Positions 25,201 to 35,480 of a stretch of DNA of 44,015 nt are shown here, piece after piece. The stretch is from contig NC_049980.1 of the NCBI RefSeq assembly GCF_000003815.2, positions 33,109,099 through 33,153,113 on the forward strand, given 5' to 3'. A model generated the notes under the pieces. It was not told where the DNA came from and did not search any database. It worked only from the letters and a program-made list of their open reading frames with translations. The translations under genes and the position numbers were made by a program. The stretch is from Branchiostoma floridae (lineage: Eukaryota > Chordata > Leptocardii > Amphioxiformes > Branchiostomatidae). Within the stretch, counting starts at the first letter, position 1. Every line of letters starts with the position of its first letter.

Positions 25201-25224
25201 AGTTTCATACTAGACAGCTTGGTT

Positions 25225-25525
25225 CGGTGGCATCAAATGACCGAATGGCAATGGCTAGTGGACGCAAGATTGAGAGGTCACAGGTTCAATTCCTGACACA
25301 CCTAACTAGCCGCTGTGTCCTTGGGAAAGGCACTTTACACAAATTTCTTCACTCCACCCAGCTGTGAAATGGGTACATGACTTCCCTTGGCAAAGTAAAA
25401 GGTGATGGAAGGAGAGGGATGGGCTCCGCCTCCCAACACTATGTCCTAGACACAGTGGATACCCACTACCCTGAATACAGGCTCAAAAAGGATATGGGTC
25501 TACCTTTACCCATCGGAGCTTTATT
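25225..25525 (+). mobile_element. tRNA-derived SINE, older copy
   Basis: An A-box-like TGGCTAGTGG (25252-25261) and a B-box GGTTCAATTCC (25283-25293) form a tRNA-like head. A body with GTGTCCTTGGGAAAGGCAC and TTTACAC follows, which is shared with the SINE at 36832. RNA polymerase III would be the original promoter. It is not a functional tRNA gene: the body does not fold as one. Confidence 0.75.
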
Positions 25526-26557
25526 TACACATTATGCAGTCTGTCCTTGATCAGAGTCAATAGTCAGAGTCTAGAATTATGACTTTTTACTAGTTTTTGG
25601 ATAAAAAATTGTATTATGATTTATATACTATTAGACTAATTTTGCGAAGGCAACGCAGCCACCTACATGTACATCCCCTTATTCATTACACATCCTCCTT
25701 ACATCCCCGCTGTTTGACTGCCCTCCTTTCCATGTGCAATATGTTTTAGTCAGGATTATCTGCAGACGCGATGTGACCTGCATGCTGCCCGCTTTCATGC
25801 ACTACAGCAGGTTTTATTGGCTAGCCTGTAACAAAGTGCCCCTCAACGTGATTTATTTTCCTCTCATAGAGAATACCTGCCGGCAAATCCATACCAGCGA
25901 TAACTGCTAATTTAGAAGCTACCTCCTTGGAATCTGGGGTACAATATAGGACAATATGCCTAACAGTTAAATATTAAAAATTCCAACATTAATTGTAAAA
26001 GCAAATTTTCGGCCCATATTACATATTTTTTCTAAGGTTCATTACTCAGACTCATAAAAATGCTTGTCCTTAAGAAGTAGAAGATGTCATAAAAATATTG
26101 TATATTGTACCTTTTACCATTACTGTGCAATGAAATTTATTAGTCCTAGGAGTATCCAGCATTCTATTCTCAATATTGAACAAAATGAGCAGATTTGTCT
26201 CACAGAAACCTTTGCACCCCAACTCCATGGAGGGACATATCATTTGTTGTTTGATTGTGTTGTAGAGCTGCGACTACAAAACTAATAAAATACCAATCAT
26301 GCACCGTCATTTGCACTTGAGTGACACAGTGTGTAGAGGGCAAAATTGCTCATACAAATCTATATCAAATAAATTACAGTACAGTACTGTACATGGACAC
26401 ATTAGTTTTTGAGAAATATTGATCACATTCATTTAATATTTTGTTGCTTAACACTTGTCAGTGTTGAATACATGTACTTCTATGCAACATTGATAGTTTT
26501 TTTTATAGTTATAATATTCCAGTATCAGTTGTTATTGTGAGTCAACCTCTCCCAAAG
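25526..26557. other. gene-free stretch
   Basis: AT-rich sequence without a gene or element that I can define. Confidence 0.45.
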
Positions 26558-26760
26558 CCATTATGCAGTACAGCGAAATTCATAAACAGAAAGCACTAAG
26601 TCTTGTCTTACAAGGATCAACTGCAGAGCCACGGCAAACTGCCGACTCATCGGTATTTGCCTACAATGCATAAACCATTAAGAAGTACAGCAAAATTCAT
26701 AAACAGAAACCACTTGTCTTACAAGGATTGCGGCAAACTGCCAACTCATCGGTATTCACC
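26558..26760. repeat. two-copy tandem duplication
   Basis: CATTATGCAGTACAGCGAAA and its partner AAGTACAGCAAAATTCATAA begin two units. They share CATAAACAGAAA, TTGTCTTACAAGGAT, CGGCAAACTGCC and ACTCATCGGTATT, about 116 bp apart. Confidence 0.75.
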
Positions 26761-27307
26761 CCCATGCCTGCCGGCCTATAGCAAAGCTCCAGACCATTTC
26801 TACGTAGTACTAGAGGCTCTGTGGAAGATTGGCCGCAATTGGAACAACCTATTGCTGTGCCAGCAGGCACTTTGGAAATGAGATGTGTTTCAAGCTGAGG
26901 CTTGATATGGGAACCTAGCTAAGCTAGACTAGAGGGTCTACACTCGAGATGTGTAACGAGATATTTTAATTCACCGTTAATCGTAAACTTAATGATGCAA
27001 CTATAAGAAGCCTGTGTGATACGGAAAAATATCACCCAGTCCGCGAGCACCTGTATGGGATGTTATTGCAGCCCAGGTATGACATAAATCACAGTATAAA
27101 CTGAACTTTGCTGATGTAATAACTCAGTAGAGTAAGACTATTATCATAGTAGTAGTAATGGCCTGCTCGCTCTAATTCAATGTGGTGAAGTATTGTCATT
27201 AAACTCTTTGTGAAGTGTAACTGATAAAATTCTGATTGTATATAGTTCATTTATTGGTTACCCTAAATTCATCGTAATTGACAAATTATGCCAGATAGCA
27301 ATTACTG

Positions 27308-27415
27308 AAGCAACTGGATATGAGTTTGGAAATGGTCAGATGTATCAGATAACATCCGTTATCTTTCATCAGTGTTTTGGCAGTGACACTGACGAAAGAT
27401 AACGGATGTTATCTG
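27308..27415. repeat. compound hairpin related to 20323-20392
   Basis: 27308-27336 repeats the 29-nt arm found at 20323. After it a new inverted repeat pairs 27346-27374 with 27387-27415 (CAGATAACATCCGTTATC core, one mismatch in 29). The elements share one side and differ in the other. Confidence 0.75.
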
Positions 27416-27731
27416 AGACGTCTAATGGTTACCCAATTCATATCTATAGTGGCTTGGATGATTTCTATTTGGCGTATCTTATTACCTGAATGTCTAACCT
27501 TCATTAACGTAATTGTCAAATTATTCGGATCACGATAATGAATGCCAGACTGCCCAGAAGTCACGATGAAGCGCTCAGTTACATAGTCTATGTACGTTGG
27601 TGTTCGCTGACTAGTTTTGCCAGACACCCCATGAACAAATGCAAAGGAACAAATCCAATAAAACTCTTCCAAAAACCTTTTGCAAGAACAGGTTAATTTA
27701 CTATTAAGTTGGCCCCCCTGAATTCAATCCG

Positions 27732-28216
27732 TCATTGGTCCTATTGAATTTATAGTAAAGCATTGTCAGGATCCCCCCCCCCCATATAGACCCTTCAATT
27801 TATAGCTAAGCATTGCCAGGAACCCCCCCATGTCAACCCTCCAATTAGACAGCCTGTCGTATGGAGAAAACTATCCCATTAACATCATTGGTCATATTGA
27901 ATTTATAGTAAAATAGTAAAGCATTGTCAGGATCCCCCCATATAGACCCTTCAATTTATAGCTAAGCATTGCCAGGAACCCCCCCATGTCAACCCTCCAA
28001 TTAGACAGCCTGTCGTATGGAGAAAACTATCTCATTAACGTCATTGGTCATATTGAATTTATAGCAAAGCATTGTCAGGATCCCCCCCCCCCCCCATATA
28101 GACCCTCCAATATTAAGTCCAATGTATAGCTAAGCATTGCCAGGATCCCCCCATGTAGACCCTCCAATTAGGCAGCCATTTGTATGGAGAAAACTATCTA
28201 TCTCATCAACGGAAAC
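27732..28216. repeat. three-unit minisatellite, about 155 bp per unit, with C-tracts
   Basis: The unit starts TCATTGGTC at 27732, 27885 and 28041. It includes AAGCATTGTCAGGATC followed by a C-run of variable length (about 6 to 14), ATATAGACCC, TAGCTAAGCATTGCCAGG and GTATGGAGAAAACTAT. The C-runs differ most between copies, as expected from slippage. Confidence 0.88.
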
Positions 28217-28345
28217 ATTCGTTAGGCCCTACAGATTGTATCTCTCACCCATCCCCCAGTATCATAGTCTGCATGAAGTATCTTGCAATCTATACCTTTT
28301 AAGGTAATTGCAACTTTCTGCCACATTGCAAATTCATGCACGTAC

Positions 28346-29070
28346 AAAAGCTATAATGGAATTCTTGAAGGGTACTAATACAATATCAATGTGAATAAGG
28401 TTTTCATAATATGATATTCAATATACATTGCATCTACATTTGTATAGAAAAGCTGCATGTAGTGACAGCAAATAAATGTATAAAAGCTATGATGCTGTTC
28501 TTCATTTAAAGGGTAAAAATATAATGTGAAAAAGGTCGTCATGAATATGATTTACAATGAATGTACATCAAATACGTAGAGATATTAATGTGTACATTAA
28601 GCAATATTCAATGTTTACATAAGCTATATCCATCTCATAAACTATCCATAGTGTATGTTGTCATACGGTATGTCTTTGGCTGTGTAATCTGCTATATACA
28701 TACAGGATTTTTAAAAGTATTTGTTCAAAACATTACAGACCTGCTGTTTTTCCATTCATCAACTAATGACACTGTTGTTCTTTTCCACAACCACCATAAA
28801 CAGTTAAACCTAGCAGGTGCATTAAAGAAAATCTTGTTCTGATTTATGTGTTTTCATCCGTGTTCAAGGTGAACTGATCGCACATTCCAGTCAACACCTA
28901 AAGATTAAAAATCTGCTGTTTTTCTATTCGTCATCTAGCTGATAATAATGTTGTTCTTTTCCACAACCACCGTAAACAGATAAACTTAGCAAGTGCATTA
29001 CTTCTCATGATTTGTGTGTTTTCATCCGTGTTCAAGGCGAACTTATCGCACATTCCAGTCAGAACCTGTA
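28346..29070. repeat. two adjacent pairs of tandem duplications
   Basis: The first pair shares AAAAGCTAT, TTCTT, AGGGTA and CATAATATGAT-like words (starting near 28346 and 28477). The second shares CTGCTGTTTTTC, GTTGTTCTTTTCCACAACCA, TTTTCATCCGTGTTCAAGG and CGCACATTCCAGTCA (near 28740 and 28913). The intervening 93-codon open frame is not supported as a gene. Confidence 0.75.
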
Positions 29071-29369
29071 GTTCCGTGCCGTAGGGGCAGCCAGTGAGAC
29101 TACAGGCTCATGTCCTGATATCAGTGTGGTTTGATCTTGCTGTAATTGCTGTGACTTCCCAGCCAACCTCAATTTTCCAGCGGGCACTGGGCTGGAAAAG
29201 CCTGACATTTTGCGAAAACCTCATGTCAAATGGATTCTATGTAGATAATTGAGTCCAACAGTCTGTATTCATTCATTCTCTTCTCTTCTGAAGAATAGTA
29301 AGCTGGTGTAACGGGTAGTACTGCCCGCTAAGCTGTTTTATCTTGGTCTAGGAGAATAATTTTTAATAT

Positions 29370-29914
29370 CATGCCCGTAGCCAGGGGGGGTTCGGGGGGT
29401 TCGGAAGAACCCCCCCACTCGCTCAAAAGGTCCGCTTTTTCAGGATCGAAGGTCCACTTTTTCATGTCCAAGATTTTTTTTCAAAGGCATGAATGATTTG
29501 CATTTTTCCTTGATAAACATTTCAGCCAATCGTAGTAAGTCTATCAGCAAAATTTGCCCCAGAAAGTGCAGGAAATGGCTTTTCAGAGGGTCCAGATTTC
29601 AAAATTTCCCGGACCTCCATTGCGACGCCTCACGCCTTTGGTATCGGACATGGTAAAAATATGTCGAGGGAGTTGGCCTCAAAGCCTTGTCCTTTAATAG
29701 AAATTCCATTCAACTTCGCAAAGCATTTTTGACGGTTAAAATGCAGGAAATGGCGTTTCAGAGGGTCAAAATTTCATTTTTTCCGGGGGAGCATGCCCCC
29801 GGACCCCCCTAGGTACCTCACGCCTTCGGCGTGAGTCTCGCGCCTGCGGCGCTCGATGGTCCCACATTTATACTAAAAAGAACCCCCCCAACCGAAATCC
29901 TGGCTACGGGCATG
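29370..29914. mobile_element. 545-bp MITE with CATGCCCGTAGCC ends
   Basis: The left end CATGCCCGTAGCCAGG and the right end CCTGGCTACGGGCATG are perfect inverted repeats. AATAT flanks both (29365-29369, 29915-29919), a possible 5-bp duplication. Further in, G-runs on the left match C-runs on the right. A GC-rich hairpin (CACGCCTTCGGCGTGAG, then CGCGCCTGCGGCGC) lies near 29818-29853. No transposase is encoded. Confidence 0.82.
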
Positions 29915-29919
29915 AATAT

Positions 29920-31472
29920 TAGACATGACCTGTGTGAGCAAATCAAGATTATATTGTACTGCGATCAGCAAAAAAGAATGCTACCTTCTCTTTGTTGCCT
30001 AGCTCCATACGATAAACACCTTCTTTCCCATTGTAATGCAAAATTAAGTTCTCTACAAAAAAAATACATTTTTGCACTAACTATTTTTTCCGTGTGGAAG
30101 GGCTAACTGAAAACTATATTGAATTTACCATTTTAGCTTATCATCCTTATAGAGCCTAAAGACTGGTCGTAACAATGTCAGGAATAACGTTAAATGCAGC
30201 TGATGGTACAGTATCACTCCAATGGTGTTCAGTAAGGCCAGCTAAGTGGTTCAGAATCATGCACACTAGGATAAATATAAACAGGTCCTACATACATAAC
30301 GTTACAAGTAATAACTGCATTTACTGTACAAAATTTCTCAATAAAATAGGCTCAGAGAAGTCCCCACCAATATTTTCTAATTGAAACCCTCCATCATAAT
30401 AAAGCCTGCCATCCATTCCTGTAGGACACAGTGACCTGATTAGAGGATACAACTCTACATTCATACAAATCAGGGCTCGAAATCCTGTGCATAGCAAAAT
30501 TATTCACTTTTGGGGAACCATACACTTGATTTTTGACTACGGGTGCACCAGTACTGTACCAAGGTTTTTTTGTATGCATGAAGAGGTACTATTGAACAGT
30601 GGTACATGTGCATATACAGCATATTCTTGAAATTTGAGTTTCATGAAATATAAAAAAAACTTCTTGTATTTCTTGTTTAAAATTCTAAAGTATATAAACT
30701 CTGAAGTGGGACAGTAGTGTTTGTAACTAGGTTTGCTGACAAGATTTTATGTTGTTTGCACCCCAATTTTTCCGTGCACCTGAATAATGAATACTACTAC
30801 TATACTACATGACTGTGTACTACATGTACTACCTACATGTAAAATGTTAGGTTTGGTATACCAAATCACATATTCCCAACAAATTAAATGAATTTTGAGC
30901 CCTGTAAATTCACAGGAGACCTCTCCGTACTGATTCTGGTGATTGGTATACAATCCACAGATCCGAGCAATCTGCATAATCTTATTCGTCCTTCCCTGTA
31001 CAGATAATGCTACAGTCTTGGTGTCACCTGGGGGGACAATGTAGTGGAATTTATGAATAACAGAATGCAGCGATGCCGTGTTGGATCGGACATGGTGATT
31101 TTAAGGTCTGCATGATACTTGTCTGTTGCCTATGACCAGGTTGATGAAGTGTATCAAGGAGGTTAAAAAGGGACAGCAGTCCTTTCTATTTTAACCTCCT
31201 GGATTGTACTCAACAGCATCTGATTCAGAAACAGCCTTTACGTCATTTGTATTCTGATAACACAAACCTCACCATTTACAAGCAGGAGGGAGGGTTGTTC
31301 TTCGTAACCGGTAACCAACCCATTTGTCTCATTGCAAGACTACTTGCTGTGCAGGTTATCCCTTGGATGCTCATCATTTCCTTTGACTTTGACACCGTGA
31401 CCGTGTCTTACATGAACTCTGCAGTCATGTTTGAAAAATCAATTCTCAACATCCCCTTATTTGTCCTTGCAG
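29920..31472. other. sequence upstream of the LRR receptor exon
   Basis: No coding exon was identified. It should contain the 5' untranslated exon or intron of the receptor gene, since the receptor exon starts at a 3' splice site. A small hairpin (31158-31200, AGGAGGTTAAAA against TTTTAACCTCCT) lies about 270 nt before the exon. I could not place a promoter. Confidence 0.45.
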
Positions 31473-31529
31473 GTCTCTGAGGCATCCAGCGGAAGCTGTC
31501 TGACATTTGAAGGGAGAGAGAGGGTCGCC
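31473..31529 (+). other. 5' untranslated part of the receptor exon
   Basis: The exon starts after TTTGTCCTTGCAG and runs 57 nt to the start codon. The open frame continues upstream through the splice site, but that part is intronic. Confidence 0.65.
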
Positions 31530-33149
31530 ATGGGTTACCCGAGGATCACCCTGTTGCTGTTGGTTGCAGCAGCCAAAGCTGTGACCGCCTGCCCTAGCGG
31601 CTGCACCTGTGACGAAGTCACTGTCATCTGTAACGAAAAAGGCCTGACGAAGGTCCCCACCGGAATACCGTCAGCCACCACCTACCTGAACTTGGGCAAC
31701 AACAGAATCAAGAAGATCGAAGCGTCGGACTTCCGAAACCTGAATAACCTCCAGCACCTGTACCTGGACTCGAATGACATCACTCAGATTGACCCCGAGG
31801 CATTCCGCGGCCTGTCCAGGCTGACCACCTTACAGCTGATGAACAACGGCCTCATCACGGTGTCCCAGCGCCTGTTTGACCACACGCCCTCGCTCCGAAC
31901 GGTGTCGCTAAAGGGCAACCCCTGGAGCTGTGACTGCCGCATACGCTGGCTGTGGGAGTGGGTGTACTCGCGACAGGACCCGGACGCACCCGAGATGCCG
32001 CAGTGCGACTATCCGTACGACCTGGACGGATTTTACTGGGACCAGCTGACTGCCGACAACTTCACGTGCGACGGAACCGAAGTCGACCCTTCCGACAACG
32101 GAGGAACAGACAAGGACAGCTCCTCCGGTACCTTTCCCTTTCTGTTGCCGGTCATCCTCGGCTCGTGTCTCGGCTTTGCCGTGCTGATGATCCTCACCCT
32201 TGTCCTTGTGATCTGCTTGAGGAAAAAGCGCGCTCCCACCCCGCCTGAGCAGAGAAATGATTTGACTATCGCCAACAAGCATGCTGGGGACAGTCCGGTC
32301 AAAAAGGTCCATGCGAACGGTAAAGTCAAGGGTGGGAAGCACAAGGACAAGAAGAAGGATAAGGAGATAAGGAAATCTTCGGAGGAGTTACACGTGACCA
32401 CGAGGTCACTCGATAGCAACGAGGAGACGGTGTCCGGCAAGTCTCCGAGAGACAAAGACTCTGCTCTGAACGGCGAGGGGCCGCCGTCACACTACAACCA
32501 GCAAAACTACTGCGGGCGTCCGGACTGTAAGATCTGGTTCACTGAGCACGTCCACCTAGACGAAGGCGAAGGGACAACGCAGCAGCAGCAACCTGCCGAA
32601 CAGAAGCAGCGCGTGAGCCCGCGGCCAAAGAGTGAGGCGTACTACGTGAACCTCAAACCCGCGTCACCCTCGGAGCCATTCCTTCCCATGACGGACGCCG
32701 ACGTCACGGTTGCCGGCGACGACGCCATGCCGATGAAGAGACTCGACGTGAAGAACCTTCACTTCCCCACCTTGAACTACTACCCTCCGACCAATAACGG
32801 CGTTCCACAGGACAAAACGGTGAACCCCGGGTCGCACGCCGCGGGCCCCGAGGGGCACGCCTACCAACCGCTTCTAAAAGCGGGGGGAAATCCCGACTAC
32901 CAGCATCTCGTAAGAGAGCAGGCCAGAAGACAGAACATGAGCAGAATGAAGCAGGCTCCCCGCGTCGACGTCCGGAAAGTGGACTCCGGCTTGCGGGGCG
33001 ACCCGTACCAAGGCCACTACCAGCAAGGCGCGCGGCCGAAGGATGCTGGGAGAGGGTACGAGCAGCTGCAGAGTAGCATGAACAGTGGGTACTCCAGCAG
33101 AGGCAGTATGGATAGATTGGGGGGCATCAATGTACAGACGACTTTATAA
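31530..33149 (+). CDS. LRR transmembrane receptor with ITAM-like cytoplasmic tail, 539 aa
   Basis: The whole protein is in one exon. A 3' splice site (AG 31471-31472) precedes it and the ATG at 31530 has a good context (CGCCATGG). Residues 1-20 are a signal peptide. Cys 21, 25, 27 and 34 form an LRR N-cap. LRRs lie at about 50-73, 74-97 and 98-121, with a partial fourth. The C-cap is at 130-180 (NPWSCDC; Cys 134, 136, 159, 180) with a glycosylation site at Asn177. One membrane span covers about 204-230, followed by RKKR. The 305-residue tail is Lys-rich at 257-281. It has YVNL at 372-375, YQPL at 445-448 and YQHL at 457-460 (YxxL-x8-YxxL, the ITAM spacing), YEQL at 510-513, and ends QTTL, a possible class I PDZ ligand. 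It is presumably a surface receptor or adhesion molecule. The ligand and the vertebrate orthologue are not identifiable by eye. The exon is GC-richer than its surroundings. Confidence 0.93.
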   Translation: MGYPRITLLLLVAAAKAVTACPSGCTCDEVTVICNEKGLTKVPTGIPSATTYLNLGNNRIKKIEASDFRNLNNLQHLYLDSNDITQIDPEAFRGLSRLTTLQLMNNGLITVSQRLFDHTPSLRTVSLKGNPWSCDCRIRWLWEWVYSRQDPDAPEMPQCDYPYDLDGFYWDQLTADNFTCDGTEVDPSDNGGTDKDSSSGTFPFLLPVILGSCLGFAVLMILTLVLVICLRKKRAPTPPEQRNDLTIANKHAGDSPVKKVHANGKVKGGKHKDKKKDKEIRKSSEELHVTTRSLDSNEETVSGKSPRDKDSALNGEGPPSHYNQQNYCGRPDCKIWFTEHVHLDEGEGTTQQQQPAEQKQRVSPRPKSEAYYVNLKPASPSEPFLPMTDADVTVAGDDAMPMKRLDVKNLHFPTLNYYPPTNNGVPQDKTVNPGSHAAGPEGHAYQPLLKAGGNPDYQHLVREQARRQNMSRMKQAPRVDVRKVDSGLRGDPYQGHYQQGARPKDAGRGYEQLQSSMNSGYSSRGSMDRLGGINVQTTL

Positions 33150-33245
33150 ATACTAAGGACCCCTTTCCGCTAGACAAGCCCCCTTTCGCTAGACGGCAAT
33201 TGCTGAGTGACCATTGAGCAACAAAAATTGAATTTGTGTTACCCT

Positions 33246-33318
33246 TGATTCCATATGGAATTTTCTCCAAAATCTAAGTATGATTCCATGTGGAATTTTC
33301 TCCAAAATATAAGTATGA
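33246..33318. repeat. 37-bp tandem duplication in the receptor 3' untranslated region
   Basis: GATTCCATATGGAATTTTCT and GATTCCATGTGGAATTTTCT, each followed by CCAAAAT and TAAGTAT, form two adjacent copies. Each contains the near-palindrome TTCCATATGGAA. Confidence 0.85.
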
Positions 33319-33333
33319 TTTCAAAGATACATG

Positions 33334-33339
33334 AATAAA
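33334..33339 (+). terminator. AATAAA polyadenylation signal of the LRR receptor gene
   Basis: AATAAA lies 185 nt after the stop codon and is the first such word downstream. The actual cleavage site is unknown. Confidence 0.5.
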
Positions 33340-33349
33340 GAGACTCTTT

Positions 33350-34286
33350 TTACACAACCGTTTTCACGGAAAAACATTTCTTATGAAATGGACAAATCTT
33401 TGGTCGCTCATCAGTTGCAACCTCCAGTGAAAAGGTGTGTATTAAAGAACTACGTATGTGTGTGTGTGTGTGGAAAGTATCACAAAGGGTTGCTTTTTTA
33501 TCTGACAGTGTGTAAAGTATTCTAAACTCTACAAGATGCCAAACCTTTTACCTCAATGTTTGTGTTATTTATTGGCAGATACAGATATTATATAATGTGA
33601 GATACATTCCGCATTACTTTTCTGCAGATTGTGTTGATTTCAATTGTTGGTTAGCAATTACTAGGTAAACTATGAACTCTTGGTGCTTTCATTGAATGTT
33701 TGATATCAAATGTACCATCTAATTACGAGTAATGTTCCGGGCTGTGTCCAGGATTAAGATTTTACCATCATGGTCAATATTGACCGAAAGACTGTCTTTA
33801 GGACCTTTCTTGTCAGTATGGACAAAAGTCTCACCCTGTCCATTAAAAACATTTGAGCTTTTAAGACAAGAAATTAATGAAAATGTATTTTTGTAAGCTC
33901 AAAATTACAGACTTAAATAACAACGAAAATTGGTCTTCCAAACAATGAGTGAGACAAAAAAATTCTAAGCTGTAGACAGCCCTTGTGTAATGTTGCTATC
34001 AGTGCAGCAGGCATAAATCCATCCAATAGTCTAGCTGTGGTGCGAGTTGACACAGCCTTGTCTCTTAGCATTTCTTAGCAGTTTGAACAGCCATTCCACA
34101 CCCTGGTAGGAACCCGGATCAAATCGTGGTTTGGCATGTGCCATCATGCTGTCTCAACTCGGGATGAAGAATGTTGCTGTAAATACTCGTCCACTAGTCA
34201 GAGAGAACTGGATGCACAGATGTCCCCAAGACAACCCCTCTGACTCAGGATTCGGCCACACCAGTACCCAGTATACCATGATATTG
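33350..34286. other. non-coding stretch after the receptor gene
   Basis: It contains a short (TG)n run near 33455-33472 and otherwise no gene or clear element. Confidence 0.45.
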
Positions 34287-34545
34287 CAGTCAAACCTGTA
34301 CAAGTGACCATGATGATTCTCTACTACATAAGGACCACCTGGCCATTGATATTACAGTTAAACCTGTACATTAGTGACCACCTCTACGTAGGGAACATCT
34401 GGATAGAGTGACAACTTTTTTGGTGGTCCCTCAAATAATTTTCCGATTGACACAAGCATCACGAATCCTGTCTATGGTGACCACCTGCGCACATAGACCA
34501 GATGTTATCGGCCCCCTTAGTGGTCTTCCTGGGCAGGTTTGACTG
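34287..34545. mobile_element. MITE of the GTGACCACC family with CAGTCAAACCTG ends
   Basis: The ends CAGTCAAACCTG and CAGGTTTGACTG are perfect inverted repeats. Inside, ACAGTTAAACCTGTACA repeats the left end at about 34345, and GTGACCACC recurs. Part of the family is also at 1824-1972. Confidence 0.75.
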
Positions 34546-34549
34546 TATT

Positions 34550-35220
34550 CTAAAGTCCCATTTTGTTGTCTAATGTACCTCTATCAAATAGCGTTCAGTA
34601 CGCCTTTACTCGTTGTTCTGACTTTCATCGTACTGAGCATGTTTGACAGATTTAACAGTTTGTATGTACTTTCAGTATGTTGTTACGGTGGCCTTGGGTA
34701 GGAGGGGAATTCTGAGGGATATTTGTCAAGACTGGCATCCAGGTTTCAACCATGATGATTTAACTGTTGCTACCCATCTGAGTGTTGGTATCGAGTGAGT
34801 GAGTTTTAATGTTAAACCATTGTACCTTAAAGAAATTCTAATGAACTTTCAATTTGAGAAATGAGCCAAACATAGAGCAGAACAACGACTCGACTGTATT
34901 TCAAATACAGTATCTTGTTTGTAACAAAGTATTCTATGACATGATATGATGTATATATATACAAAATATAAATAAATAGAGAGAGAGAGGACGAGAATAA
35001 CAGAGAATATGTGGGAGGTGAAACCATGCGTTGCCTACTGTTTTCCACCAGTTTTCCACTGTACTATTTGATGACTGTTGCCATTCTGATACTTGTAAAA
35101 AAAGTGTGGGAATAAACTTTAAGGTTGTGTGTTCCTGTGAAAAAAGTTTGTGTGTCATAATAAGTTCTAAAAGTGAGGTGTTCACTAGTTGCAAGGGAGA
35201 GAAAATATAGGGACAAAGTC
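34550..35220. other. non-coding stretch
   Basis: No gene. A short TA-rich run with GAGAGAGAG lies near 34950-34990. Confidence 0.45.
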
Positions 35221-35221
35221 A

Positions 35222-35480
35222 AGAGATGGTCATGTGGTCAGGGTTGATTAGAATCTAAAAAAGGTTCTTGGTTTGAATCCCTAGCAGTCCAAGTGTTGTG
35301 CCCATGGGAGAGGTACTACACTTGACTCAGTGAAAATGGGTAGATTGTACTTGCTCCTGTTGGAATATCCTTTTTGATGGAAAATTGTGAAGCTGGAGGC
35401 ACCATGTTCAAAAAGAGACACACCTCGAGCATGATTATGATCCCTTACACACTTATTGAAAAGGGTCCTTCCATCAAGGT
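35222..35480 (+). mobile_element. degenerate tRNA-derived SINE
   Basis: An A-box-like TGGTCATGTGG (35227-35237) and a B-box GGTTTGAATCC (35270-35280) are followed by a body with GTGAAAATGGGTA. It is more diverged than the copy at 36832. Confidence 0.55.

Noticed and set aside
24967-25296. 109-codon open frame, considered as a gene
   Set aside because: Its second half lies in a tRNA-derived SINE, it has no known domain and no splice or promoter support.
27732-28216. Repeat array considered as CRISPR-like
   Set aside because: The units are long (about 155 bp), tandem and without unique spacers; the genome is animal. It is a minisatellite.
28561-28842. 93-codon plus-strand open frame
   Set aside because: It runs across a tandem duplication boundary, and I see no protein family or codon pattern to support it.
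31908-32455. Antisense open frames of 140-144 codons over the LRR receptor gene
   Set aside because: They are shadows of a GC-rich coding exon; the plus-strand frame has the signal peptide, LRRs and membrane span.
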